From assembly GCA_002345205.1 (NCBI GenBank), contig DDVI01000096.1, forward strand, positions 1 through 28,856: a stretch of 28,856 nucleotides of DNA, written 5' to 3'. Positions 7,813-15,384 of this stretch are shown here, one piece after another. The notes under the pieces are model-generated. The model had not been told where the DNA came from. It saw only the letters and a list, made by a program, of their open reading frames with translations, and searched no databases. Both the position numbers and the translations under genes were made by a program. Within the stretch, counting starts at the first letter, position 1. Each line of letters starts with the position of its first letter. The DNA comes from Bdellovibrionaceae bacterium UBA2316. Lineage in GTDB: Bacteria > Bdellovibrionota > Bdellovibrionia > Bdellovibrionales > Bdellovibrionaceae.

Positions 7813-8592
7813 TTACTTCTTAGCTAAATGCTTATCGATAACATCTTTAAATTCGCTAAATGGAAGCGCACCACGTAGTGAAATTCCGTTTACGATGAAA
7901 CCAGGAGTTCCACGGATACCGAATTTTTGTGCTTCTTCCATGTCTGCTTGGATACGCTTAGAAATTTTTTCGTCATTCAAATCTTTTTCTAATTTACCCA
8001 TGTTTGCGCCAACGTCTTTAGCTACTTTTTTCAAGAAGCTTTCTTTTCCAGTTTTAAGTTCGCCTTGGTTTTCGAAAACTTTATCGTGGAATTTTTCAGC
8101 TTTACCATGATCTTGCAAAGCGATTGCTTCGTAGTAACGAGCCGCCGGTTCAGCCATAGGATGGAAATCTAAAGGTAAGTGTTTGAATAATACACGTACT
8201 TTATCGCCATATTCCGCTTTAACTTGCTTTACAGTTTGGTAACCACGAGAGCAGTATGGGCACTCAAAATCAGAGTATTCAACGATTGTGATAGGCGCGT
8301 CTTTTTTGCCAAAAATTACGCGTGTTTCATCGATTTCTGGCTTAAGAGGATTAGCGTATTCAGCATCACGTTGCTGCTTTTCATCGTTAGCCATTTTTTC
8401 TTGTTGTTTTTTCTGAGCTTCTTGAGCCGCTTTGTTTACGACTTCAATAAATTTTTCAGGATCTTTTTCAATCGCAACGAACATGATTGACGGATCTTTT
8501 TCAACCGCTTCTTTAAGTTGTTTTGCAGATGGAGCGCATTGTACTAAAACAAATGCTCCGGCGATCAAGACTAGTTTCATTAAATGTTTCAA
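7813..8592 (-). CDS. DsbA-family thiol:disulfide oxidoreductase, probably exported or lipid-anchored
   Basis: The protein has a hydrophobic N-terminus (MKLVLIAGAFVLVQC), a charged Lys/Gln/Glu-rich helical linker, then a DsbA-type thioredoxin fold with DFECPYC and a cis-proline GTPGFIVNG, as in periplasmic DsbA/BdbD-like enzymes. Start choice: an in-frame ATG at 8625 has no ribosome site, while GGAGG lies 4 bases before a TTG at 8592 and 16 bases before an ATG at 8580; I use the TTG (259 aa). Counted from 8625, the active cysteines are 122 and 125 and the cis-Pro is 241. The Cys of LVQC could be a lipobox cysteine, but Gln at -1 is atypical, so plain secretion or anchoring is possible. Likely oxidises or isomerises envelope-protein disulfides; its substrates are unknown. 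Confidence 0.85.
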   Translation of the reverse strand: MKHLMKLVLIAGAFVLVQCAPSAKQLKEAVEKDPSIMFVAIEKDPEKFIEVVNKAAQEAQKKQQEKMANDEKQQRDAEYANPLKPEIDETRVIFGKKDAPITIVEYSDFECPYCSRGYQTVKQVKAEYGDKVRVLFKHLPLDFHPMAEPAARYYEAIALQDHGKAEKFHDKVFENQGELKTGKESFLKKVAKDVGANMGKLEKDLNDEKISKRIQADMEEAQKFGIRGTPGFIVNGISLRGALPFSEFKDVIDKHLAKK

Positions 8593-8798
8593 ATTTCCTC
8601 CATATTTAGTGAACTTTTTTTTCATTCAAAATAGTTTTGCATCTTTCAGATTAATTAGGAATCAAAAAGACTTGAATCATCGCGACAAACTTCCCAGCCT
8701 TAAGTCTTTAGTCGAAAACTATCCTAAATTTCCAAACACAAAAGCCGATACAACTCTTGCGTCCGATAGTAATCAACATGAACAACCGAGAAAGAGAT

Positions 8799-9434
8799 AT
8801 GAAAGCATTTTTTGTAACCATAATATTGGCATTCAATTCACAAGCTGGACTTTTGTATACCTATAACCAACTCACGCTAAAAGATTTGGATCAAATGAGT
8901 ACATTAGTTAAAAACAAACTTAAAGAATCCAAAAGCGCCGATGCCGGCAAAGTCGTGCCGATAAAAGAAGGCCTTCAGGCCGTTTTTAGTCGTCCTAATG
9001 CCGATGATATGATCGAAAAAATTTCTCCACCTTTAAGAACTGCACTTGAGCAAGAAGATGCGACAGAAAAGGTATTCGCTGATCTTGTTACCGAAGCCAT
9101 CAACGCCCTAACTAATACGCGCAATTTCAAAAAAGAAGTTCAGGTAACGTACGCCATATTTTTGGAAAACGTAATTTCCGAATTTAAACCAAACTTAAAG
9201 AAAGAAAGTTTTGAATATAAAATTGTAAAACGAATAGCAGATAGTTCCATTGAACTCACAAAAGATGCTCAAAAAGATCGTAAACTTCGTTTAATGCAAG
9301 AAAGCGCCTCACCAAGTATAATTGCCAAAAAAGTATTAGACGACTTTGAGGAAAAACTAAAAGCTCCGCCCGTAACAGAAGCGGAACCTCCACCATTAAC
9401 TGAAGACGAAGTTAGGGGTCCTGAAACTCCATGA
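8799..9434 (+). CDS. Unknown secreted alpha-helical protein (first of an overlapping pair)
   Basis: I choose the ATG at 8799 because it places a signal peptide at the very N-terminus (MKAFFVTIILAFNSQA followed by GLLYTYN); an in-frame ATG at 8778 and a further one at 8757 would prepend an unlikely polar stretch. The mature protein (about 195 aa) is highly charged and mostly helix-forming, without cysteines, and ends in a Pro/Glu-rich tail (APPVTEAEPPPLTEDE). I recognise no family. Its TGA overlaps the next gene's ATG as ATGA, which implies translational coupling, so the two products probably act together in the periplasm or outside the cell. It diverges from the DsbA-like gene across about 205 bases, in which I see no strong promoter. 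Confidence 0.6.
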   Translation: MKAFFVTIILAFNSQAGLLYTYNQLTLKDLDQMSTLVKNKLKESKSADAGKVVPIKEGLQAVFSRPNADDMIEKISPPLRTALEQEDATEKVFADLVTEAINALTNTRNFKKEVQVTYAIFLENVISEFKPNLKKESFEYKIVKRIADSSIELTKDAQKDRKLRLMQESASPSIIAKKVLDDFEEKLKAPPVTEAEPPPLTEDEVRGPETP

Positions 9435-10411
9435 AAATAGCGTTTCTTTTTGTTTTTTCAAGTGCTTTTGGTTTGTCTCAAGTGGCAACCTCGATGTCTC
9501 AGGAAACTGATTCAAAAACAAACTATGCGGCACTACTTGCCGGAGTAGTGGCTGCCTGTTCGGCAATTACTAGTTATAACGCTGCGGCGGTTGCCCCTTC
9601 CTATACGTGCGCCGACGAACCCACTCCAGAAAAAATTGATCCTAAAGTCGAAGTGACGGGTCAAGAAAAAACAAGCCTTTCAGATACGAAAACAGAGACC
9701 GCTTTTTTATCTGACGAAAACCCAAACAAAACGCGTGTCATGCAACAGGCCTGCACGACAGAAACTAACATGGACATTTTAGAAAAGTGTATTCCGTCGT
9801 TTTCTGACAAATTAAAACGCGGCCAAATCACCTATGAGCAAATTCAGAAGATGCCACACGAAGGCTTTCACATTCGTGGGCATGATAAACGTATCGAGCA
9901 CGCGCGCTTGTGGGAGTTTCATCATGAAAATCGCGCTAGACAAGATATTGGAGTCACAGTTACTGATGGCTACTATTTTGGTAAAGGCAAGGCCGCATCA
10001 TCTGAGCTTATGTTTTTCCCGCGCAAACAGGTGCAACAGTACTCTCAAAAAGATGGGATTTTAGAGGTCACCTTATCTAACGGCGAGTCGATGAAATTCA
10101 ATTCAAAAACAGGGGTACTGGAATCCGGAGTAATAAAAGAATCCAAACCCATTAGAGGCAAAACACCCAAATTTACCTACGAAGGTACAGGGGTGATGAT
10201 CCAGATGGCAGGCATGGAAGGCAATGGATTGAGTTACAGAGAAACCGCGACCAACGCGGTTATCACGAAGAAGGGACATAAGCCTTGCCTAGTTCCTGCA
10301 TCTGAACTTTGGCCGCAACGTAAAACCGACGGTGCTAATAATTTTCGATTCGCAACTGATGAAGGTCTTGATCAGTGGCTTAAAAAATCCAAGTGTGGAT
10401 TCAGTCTTTAA
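9431..10411 (+). CDS. Unknown secreted Cys-containing protein (second of an overlapping pair)
   Basis: The 326-aa product starts MKIAFLFVFSSAFGLSQVA, a signal peptide. A second hydrophobic, Ala-rich stretch (about 33-55, AALLAGVVAACSAI) could be a membrane anchor. The rest is soluble with scattered cysteines (ACTTETN, EKCIPS, HKPCLVP, KSKCGFSL) that could form disulfides, and a His/Arg-rich segment, HIRGHDKRIEHARLWEFHHE. The C-terminal half is rich in short beta-like segments. I do not recognise a domain and assign no function. It is coupled to the preceding gene through an ATGA overlap. The DsbA-like enzyme encoded just upstream on the other strand is a plausible source of disulfides, but that is inference. 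A T-run follows at about 10437-10445 with only a poor stem before it. Confidence 0.6.
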   Translation: MKIAFLFVFSSAFGLSQVATSMSQETDSKTNYAALLAGVVAACSAITSYNAAAVAPSYTCADEPTPEKIDPKVEVTGQEKTSLSDTKTETAFLSDENPNKTRVMQQACTTETNMDILEKCIPSFSDKLKRGQITYEQIQKMPHEGFHIRGHDKRIEHARLWEFHHENRARQDIGVTVTDGYYFGKGKAASSELMFFPRKQVQQYSQKDGILEVTLSNGESMKFNSKTGVLESGVIKESKPIRGKTPKFTYEGTGVMIQMAGMEGNGLSYRETATNAVITKKGHKPCLVPASELWPQRKTDGANNFRFATDEGLDQWLKKSKCGFSL

Positions 10412-10470
10412 TTTTTCAGTCTCATTTTGACTCAAGTTTTTTTTTGAAATTCCGATCCGTGATGTAAGTA

Positions 10471-10506
10471 AGAAATTCGTGCTGAAGGAATCAGCTAAGA
10501 ATTTCT
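10471..10506 (+). promoter_or_regulatory. Two-part stem-loop in the leader of the CpaF/enolase gene run
   Basis: AGAAATTC (10471-10478) pairs with GAATTTCT (10499-10506). Inside it GCTGA (10481-10485) pairs with TCAGC (10491-10495), leaving the loop AGGAA. No T-run follows, so it is not a terminator. It lies 40 bases before the next ATG and could be an mRNA control element or protein-binding site; function unproven. Confidence 0.35.
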
Positions 10507-10546
10507 AAGAATCACTAAATCCTTTGAAAGGAGTTCGGGGGTAATT

Positions 10547-10825
10547 ATGTTTTTACAAGGAAATTTACAAAACGTTTTTGATGCACTTTATACTCTTGGC
10601 GCTATTGACCCAGTTCTTAAAAAAGACTGGAAGCAAATGAATAGCGAATTTGAAAATCACATGGATATGGTGTACACAGGTTTCCAAAAAATTAATTCAT
10701 GTTCAAATGACTTCAATGTCCTACTTCAAGAAATGGGAAAAATGGACGAAAAAACGTTACAGTATTTAGCTATGGAGGTAGCTCGTGAATTCTGCGAGTA
10801 TCAAGATCGTTCGAATCTTCAGTAG
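10547..10825 (+). CDS. Small cytoplasmic helical protein, unknown
   Basis: A 92-aa protein with no signal peptide or membrane segment. It is mostly helix-forming (NVFDALYTLGAIDPVLKKDW, then EFENHMDMVYTGFQK, then LQYLAMEVAREFCEY) and has two cysteines. I do not recognise a family. A GGAG and a GGGGG run precede the ATG at 10547. It begins a same-strand gene run; the next gene starts with GTG inside its 3' end, a 41-base overlap, using a strong GGAGGT that lies within this coding region, so the two are translationally linked. Its position before a secretion-type ATPase suggests an accessory or regulatory partner, which is inference only. Confidence 0.7.
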   Translation: MFLQGNLQNVFDALYTLGAIDPVLKKDWKQMNSEFENHMDMVYTGFQKINSCSNDFNVLLQEMGKMDEKTLQYLAMEVAREFCEYQDRSNLQ

Positions 10826-11282
10826 TGCTTTAGTTTTCTTTGGCACCATGAGTGTTAAAGCTTGGGAAATCGATATGTCTCGTCGACAGCTCGAATTCAC
10901 TGAAGTCAAAGAAGTAGATCAATCAAATCGTGCTCCGGCTTCGGAAACAAGTGTATTTGAATCACTATTCGAACCGACAGGGGCGACTCAAGACATTGTT
11001 ATTTTAAATACGGATAAAGGTTTCGTACCTGAAACAATTACTCTTAGGAAAAATCAGGTGTATCGGTTTCATGTGGTGAATGTGAACGAGAAGAATAAAA
11101 ATATTAGCTTTAAGTTTGATGCGTTTTCAGAAAATCATAATACAGTTTTTGGTAAACCAAAGGTTTTCCAAGTGCAACCCAAGCAAGACGGCATTTTTAG
11201 TTTCCACTGTCCAGAAACAGAACTAAAAGGCAAAGTTGTGATTATTAATTCTGATCGAGGCATAGCTACGAGCGGAAAATAA
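10785..11282 (+). CDS. Secreted cupredoxin-like protein
   Basis: The 165-aa product starts at a GTG, 5 bases after a strong GGAGGT. It has a signal peptide (IFSSALVFFGTMSVKA followed by WEI), a charged linker, then a region from about residue 69 that looks like a cupredoxin beta-sandwich: GFVPETITLRKNQVYRFHVVN, SFKFDAF, and near the end GIFSFHCPET before KGKVVIIN. Classical type-1 copper sites use two His, one Cys and usually Met. Here His118, His141 and Cys142 are candidates, but the usual spacing and the final His/Met are not obvious, so copper binding is uncertain. Periplasmic location is likely. It lies between the small helical protein and the CpaF ATPase, so a role with that envelope machine is plausible. 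Confidence 0.65.
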   Translation: MNSASIKIVRIFSSALVFFGTMSVKAWEIDMSRRQLEFTEVKEVDQSNRAPASETSVFESLFEPTGATQDIVILNTDKGFVPETITLRKNQVYRFHVVNVNEKNKNISFKFDAFSENHNTVFGKPKVFQVQPKQDGIFSFHCPETELKGKVVIINSDRGIATSGK

Positions 11283-11292
11283 GGAAAGTACT

Positions 11293-12393
11293 GTGACAAC
11301 CATCAGTAGTGTTTTCGATGATGCAATTAAACAGAATATGGCCGTTATTTGGCCGTTCATGGAAGATCCGCAGGTATCGGAAATCTTAATCAATGGTCCC
11401 GAAGAAATCTTCGTGGAAAAAAAAGGAAAGCTAGAGCGCGTTCCGGTGCGATTTCCTGATGATGATGTGTTGTTAGCCGCTGTAAACTCAATCGCACAAA
11501 GTGTCGGTCGTCGTATCAACGAAGAAAATCCTCGTCTAGATGCTCGTTTAAAAAATGGTTCGCGTATCGCGGCCGTTATCAAGCCGTGCTCACTCAAAGG
11601 CACGATCGTAAGTATTCGCAAATTCACTCAAGCAAAAATATCTTGGAACGACTATGTTAAGTTAGCGCTGTCTCCAAAAGGGGCATTGTTTTTAGCGATT
11701 TGCATGCGCTTGGGTAAAAATATTATCGTTAGTGGTGGAACCGGTTCTGGAAAAACGACTTTGCTTACGTTGCTGTGCGGACATATTCCTCCAGGTCAGC
11801 GTATTATCTGTATCGAAGATTCTAATGAATTAAAAATTAACTATGAACACGTAGTTTTCTTTGAAACTCGTCAGGCCGATGCTCAGGGTAAAGGCGAGGT
11901 TTCGATGAAGGATCTGTTAAAATCATCTCTACGTTTGCGTCCCGATCGCATCATCGTGGGTGAAGTTCGTGCATCCGAAGCCATCGAACTCATCAATGCT
12001 ATGAATACGGGTCACAAAGGGTGCATGGGAACTGTGCATGCAAATACTCCGGATGACGCTATTATCCGTCTAGAAGCTCTTGCTCAAAGCGGCGAAGCCC
12101 AGATTAGTGAAAAGGCATTGCGGTCACAGGTGTCATCTGCGGTAGATATCATCATTCAAGTGAATCGCTTGTCTGATGGGTCTCGCCGAGTCACCGAGAT
12201 CAGTCAGGTGCGTGGTTTTTTACCCGATGGTTCGTATAACGTCGTGCCATTATTCAAGATTCCGCGACTTGTTAAGAAAGGTGATAAGCTCGAGGGAACG
12301 CTTGAGCCCACCCAAAATAAACCGTCTTTTTACAATGAGATCATCGATAACAACCTATTATTCGATAAAGATCTGTTCGTGCCTTCAAAATAA
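11293..12393 (+). CDS. cpaF: CpaF/TadA-family secretion or pilus-assembly ATPase
   Basis: CpaF-type enzymes are cytoplasmic hexameric ATPases that drive Flp/Tad pilus assembly or related secretion. Seen in 366 aa: an N-terminal region with DPQVSEILINGP and the conserved INEENPRLDARLKNGSRIAA (75-94), Walker A GGTGSGKTT (148-156), Asp box IICIEDSNEL (171-180), Walker B RIIVGEVRASEA (219-230), and the His box GHKGCMGTVHAN (240-251). GTG start with AAGGAAAG 4 bases upstream. It lacks the FHA or receiver domain found in some relatives. No tadB/tadC, pilin or secretin gene is present in the window, so this ATPase stands apart from a full pilus locus. An adjacent sensor-like protein and a cupredoxin-like protein share its transcription direction. 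Confidence 0.88.
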   Translation: MTTISSVFDDAIKQNMAVIWPFMEDPQVSEILINGPEEIFVEKKGKLERVPVRFPDDDVLLAAVNSIAQSVGRRINEENPRLDARLKNGSRIAAVIKPCSLKGTIVSIRKFTQAKISWNDYVKLALSPKGALFLAICMRLGKNIIVSGGTGSGKTTLLTLLCGHIPPGQRIICIEDSNELKINYEHVVFFETRQADAQGKGEVSMKDLLKSSLRLRPDRIIVGEVRASEAIELINAMNTGHKGCMGTVHANTPDDAIIRLEALAQSGEAQISEKALRSQVSSAVDIIIQVNRLSDGSRRVTEISQVRGFLPDGSYNVVPLFKIPRLVKKGDKLEGTLEPTQNKPSFYNEIIDNNLLFDKDLFVPSK

Positions 12394-12400
12394 GCTGTAT

Positions 12401-13447
12401 TTGATTTGCGTTAAGAAGAAGGAAAATTTAAGAAATCCTATAGACTTAGGCTATCTGGGCAGATTAAATACCCGTGTGTTATTTAGCTGTAAGATTTCCA
12501 ACGCTTTTATTAAATATCTCGAGTCGAAAAATGAAGATTTGTCGTTCGTTTACGACTCGGCTGATTTTCCGATTGATCTGCTTCAAGATCCATCGGCTTG
12601 GATTTCTGCACCAGATTTAGAATTTCTAATTTCAAAAATCGTGAATCAGCCGTTTAAAGAACGGACGATGGATTTAGTTCGCGAAGTCGGACACGAAACA
12701 CCAAACCTACATGCCTGGGGTGTTTTAGATAGCGTTCTTAAAATGATTGCCCATCCTCGCGAAGTGTTTAATCAGCCGGATCGTTTTATTTCTTATTTCA
12801 TTTCGCCGGAACCTCCGATTGAAAACCTAGTTCGTACGAGTCATTCGATTGCGTTTGATTTACCGTTGATCGCAGAACAGTACCCACTTGTCTCAAAATA
12901 TCTAATGTCGGCGTTTGAAGCGCTGCCATTGTATACAGGAAAATCTTTGGGACAGTGTTCGTGGGAACACATTCACGTCAAGATTAACTGGCCAAATGAA
13001 AGTGAAACACTAGTAAAGAATGATGTAATGTCAGCGCACCTGAGCCCGACGTTCATGCAAAACATCATCGAGGAATTACAAACCAATCAAAAAAACCTAG
13101 AAGAAAAAAATCGTGAGCTTATGCAAAAAAACCTGCAGCTGCTGAACGCGCAGAAGGAATTGAGCAAAAGCAATCTAGGCACGTCTACGGATATTGAACA
13201 TATTCAATTAAAAATATATGTGAATAATGATTTAGACTTAAATCAGATTAGCCAAAATTTGGCTCGTCTTCATGACTACATGGTACGTGCACAACAGCTG
13301 ATTACGATGCTTACAGGCCAGATTAAAATGAACTCTGGCATCAAAGAAGTGATGAGACGTATCGACTGGGATCATGTAAAGTCGCAATACCCAGTGACCA
13401 TACTTGAAAGTATGGAAGCCTTAAGAAAGTTACAAAAGAAAAATTAA
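12401..13447 (+). CDS. Sensor-like protein with C-terminal coiled coil, unknown
   Basis: The reading frame is open from inside cpaF, and the true start is unclear: TTG at 12401 (348 aa) and GTG at 12476 are options, and an AAGAAGGA at about 12414 lacks a standard start at the right distance. The N-terminal about 200 residues have the pattern VLFSCKISNAFIKYLES, then DLLQDPSAWISAPDLEFL, then a C-rich SLGQCSWEHIHVKINW strand. This recalls small-molecule-sensing N-domains of one-component activators and histidine kinases. A coiled coil follows (EELQTNQKNLEEKNREL), then a helical C-terminus. No kinase, GGDEF or MCP domain is present. The gene abuts cpaF, so it may tune the ATPase; that is inference. 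Ends 18 bases before eno. Confidence 0.6.
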   Translation: MICVKKKENLRNPIDLGYLGRLNTRVLFSCKISNAFIKYLESKNEDLSFVYDSADFPIDLLQDPSAWISAPDLEFLISKIVNQPFKERTMDLVREVGHETPNLHAWGVLDSVLKMIAHPREVFNQPDRFISYFISPEPPIENLVRTSHSIAFDLPLIAEQYPLVSKYLMSAFEALPLYTGKSLGQCSWEHIHVKINWPNESETLVKNDVMSAHLSPTFMQNIIEELQTNQKNLEEKNRELMQKNLQLLNAQKELSKSNLGTSTDIEHIQLKIYVNNDLDLNQISQNLARLHDYMVRAQQLITMLTGQIKMNSGIKEVMRRIDWDHVKSQYPVTILESMEALRKLQKKN

Positions 13448-13465
13448 TTAGGAGAGGGGAAGAGT

Positions 13466-14737
13466 ATGCCAGTAATTCAAAAAGTTCATGCAAGAGAAAT
13501 TCTAGACAGTCGCGGAAACCCAACCGTTGAAGTTGAAATTACAACTGAAAACGGATTCATTGGTCGCGCTGCTGTTCCATCTGGGGCTTCAACGGGTGCG
13601 CATGAAGCATGTGAATTACGTGACGGCGAAAAAAACAGATATCTTGGTAAAGGTGTAAAGAAGGCCGTATCGCACGTAAAAGAAAGAATCGCCCCTGAAC
13701 TAACTGGCATGCATGTGGATGAACAAGTTCAAATCGATAAATTTTTACGTGAATTAGATGGAACGGAAAATAAAACGAACCTTGGTGCAAATTCAATTCT
13801 GGGTGTTTCTTTAGCCTGCGCCCGTGCGGCAAGTATGGAACACGGTATGCCTTTGTACCGTTACATCGGTGGGTCACAAGCGCACAAACTCCCGGTTCCG
13901 TTGATGAATGTACTGAATGGTGGTGCTCACGCTAATAATGGTCTTGATATCCAAGAATTTATGATCGTTCCGACAGTTAAAAATTCTTTCTCTGAATCTA
14001 TCCGCGCCGGTTCTGAAATTTTTCACACATTGAAAAAAATCTTAAGCAAAAAAGGTTTATCAACGGCGGTTGGTGATGAAGGCGGGTTTGCTCCGGTATT
14101 GAAATCAAATCAAGAAGCCATGGATTTATTGATGGAAGCGATTTTGGAAGCTGGCTACGAGCCGGGCCAAAATGTATTCTTGGCGTTAGACGTAGCGGCT
14201 ACTGAAATGTTCACGGATGGTAAATACAAATGGGAAAAAAATGTAATCACTCCCGCGCAATTGCAGGACGTATATCGTTCATGGTCTGAAAAATATCCAT
14301 TGATTAGTATCGAAGATGGTTTTTCTGAAGACGACTGGGCGTCTTGGCAAACATGCACGCAGCAGCTGGGTTCAACGCTTCAGCTTGTGGGTGATGACTT
14401 GTTCGTTACAAATCCTAAACGTTTAAAGCAAGGCATTGATAAGAAAACGGCAAATGCATTACTTGTTAAAGTAAACCAAATTGGAACTTTAACTGAAACG
14501 TCAGAAGCGATTCAATTAGCACAAAGAAATAAATATAAAACAGTAATGTCGCACAGAAGCGGTGAAACAGAAGATTCAATTATCGCAGATCTTGCGGTGG
14601 CGTTTAACTGTCATCAAATAAAAACCGGAAGTCTTTGCCGCTCAGAAAGAACGGCAAAGTATAATCAACTTTTAAGAATTGAGGAAGAACTTGGGGAAGC
14701 GGGTTGGTACTGGGACAAACTAGCTTTTTCTAAATAG
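13466..14737 (+). CDS. eno: Enolase
   Basis: Enolase interconverts 2-phosphoglycerate and phosphoenolpyruvate in glycolysis and gluconeogenesis, and in many Gram-negatives it also joins the RNA degradosome. The 423-aa length is normal. Seen: AREILDSRGNPTVEVE at the N-terminus, GAHANNGLDIQEFMIVP, GDEGGFAP with the catalytic Glu205, the LLVKVNQIGTLTE segment with catalytic Lys335, and SHRSGETEDSIIADLAV. GGAGAGGGGAAG precedes the ATG. It is the last of five same-strand genes. Its association with the ATPase and sensor genes may only reflect shared transcription. The stop lies 3 bases from the stop of the converging secreted-protein gene, with no terminator between them. Confidence 0.98.
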   Translation: MPVIQKVHAREILDSRGNPTVEVEITTENGFIGRAAVPSGASTGAHEACELRDGEKNRYLGKGVKKAVSHVKERIAPELTGMHVDEQVQIDKFLRELDGTENKTNLGANSILGVSLACARAASMEHGMPLYRYIGGSQAHKLPVPLMNVLNGGAHANNGLDIQEFMIVPTVKNSFSESIRAGSEIFHTLKKILSKKGLSTAVGDEGGFAPVLKSNQEAMDLLMEAILEAGYEPGQNVFLALDVAATEMFTDGKYKWEKNVITPAQLQDVYRSWSEKYPLISIEDGFSEDDWASWQTCTQQLGSTLQLVGDDLFVTNPKRLKQGIDKKTANALLVKVNQIGTLTETSEAIQLAQRNKYKTVMSHRSGETEDSIIADLAVAFNCHQIKTGSLCRSERTAKYNQLLRIEEELGEAGWYWDKLAFSK

Positions 14738-14740
14738 AGT

Positions 14741-15154
14741 TTAATTCCAAATTTCCAGTGACTCGATAGCTACGTTGTTGAGCACTGGAATCGTTTTGTT
14801 CATAGGTTTGCATACACCTCGTGAACTTAAGAATTGGCTCAAAGAGGCTGCTCTGTCGTAAGTTAATCGTCCATCTTTTCTAAATTTTTTAACTATACCG
14901 TTTTCAAAGGCAAAACCACGGAATGAATTAAAGTGGTAACCCTTCTTGTCGGCACAAGGATTTTTCAAATATCTAATCTTCTGGGCATTATTCAGAATGT
15001 TGTAGTTCCTATTATAGGCTTCGATAGCATCTGTGCTTGTGCCGTCCTGAACGATCACTCGTGGAGCATTGTCTGCCGAAGAGGTATTTTGAGTTTCATT
15101 GGCTAAGGCGCTAAAAGCAAATACGAGAATAGAGATAAGTAGTTGGGCTTTCAT
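14741..15154 (-). CDS. Small secreted protein, unknown
   Basis: A 137-aa product with a clear signal peptide (MKAQLLISILVFAFSALA followed by NET) and a good AAGGA ribosome site 5 bases before the ATG. The mature part is about 119 aa: an Asn/Ser/Asp-rich start, then IEAYNRNYNILNNAQKIRYL and NPCADKKGYHF, and a second cysteine in SSRGVCKP, so one disulfide is possible. No recognised family. A 7-bp inverted repeat (15185-15203) lies about 30 bases upstream in the promoter region and could be an operator. It converges on eno with a 3-base gap. Confidence 0.65.
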   Translation of the reverse strand: MKAQLLISILVFAFSALANETQNTSSADNAPRVIVQDGTSTDAIEAYNRNYNILNNAQKIRYLKNPCADKKGYHFNSFRGFAFENGIVKKFRKDGRLTYDRAASLSQFLSSRGVCKPMNKTIPVLNNVAIESLEIWN

Positions 15155-15184
15155 AGAATTCCTTTGTTAATGTTTTAAAACGTA

Positions 15185-15203
15185 TGCATAAATTGATTAT
15201 GCA
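15185..15203. repeat. 7-bp inverted repeat upstream of the small secreted-protein gene
   Basis: TGCATAA (15185-15191) and TTATGCA (15197-15203) are perfect inverted copies separated by 5 bases. The minus strand also reads TTGCAT here, a possible -35. It could be an operator for the gene starting at 15154. It also sits at the edge of the decayed outer-membrane-protein remnant. Short and AT-rich, so chance is possible. Confidence 0.3.
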
Positions 15204-15384
15204 ATCCCTGGCCACAGATAGGATATAAATCAGATCGTTACCTTCCCCGGATGGTGCCCTTTCTGTTTGGTGGTCATACGATGCGAATTTTTCAATTGGT
15301 CAACAGTGGCGTTACGCTACAGATAAATTAGGCACCGGCGGTGATATGACCGCGTGGATTTCTACTATAAAATACTCTTTTTAA
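15200..15384 (+). pseudogene. 3' remnant of an outer-membrane beta-barrel gene with a frameshift
   Basis: The 226-base gap between two minus-strand genes holds a plus-strand coding remnant. From 15229 one frame reads SPDGALSVWWSYDANFS, then GQQWRYATDKLGTGGDM, and ends TAWISTIKYSF before TAA at 15382-15384. Alternating strands and a terminal Phe are typical of the last strands of an outer-membrane barrel. That frame has a stop at 15226, but the frame shifted by one base reads NPWPQIGYKSDRYLP from 15203 and joins naturally near 15241, so a single-base frameshift is likely. There is no start codon or ribosome site. The rest of the parent gene is missing. Its stop overlaps the converging HTTM-like gene's stop. 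A chance ORF is the alternative. Confidence 0.5.

Noticed and set aside
8224..8866. Plus-strand ORFs (8224-8490, 8432-8866) opposite or beside the DsbA-like gene
   Set aside because: They are antisense to, or extend from, a real gene and have no family features or suitable start sites.
12176..12400. 5' extension of the sensor-like gene into cpaF
   Set aside because: The first 75 codons overlap cpaF in another frame and look non-coding; the real start is nearer 12401-12476.
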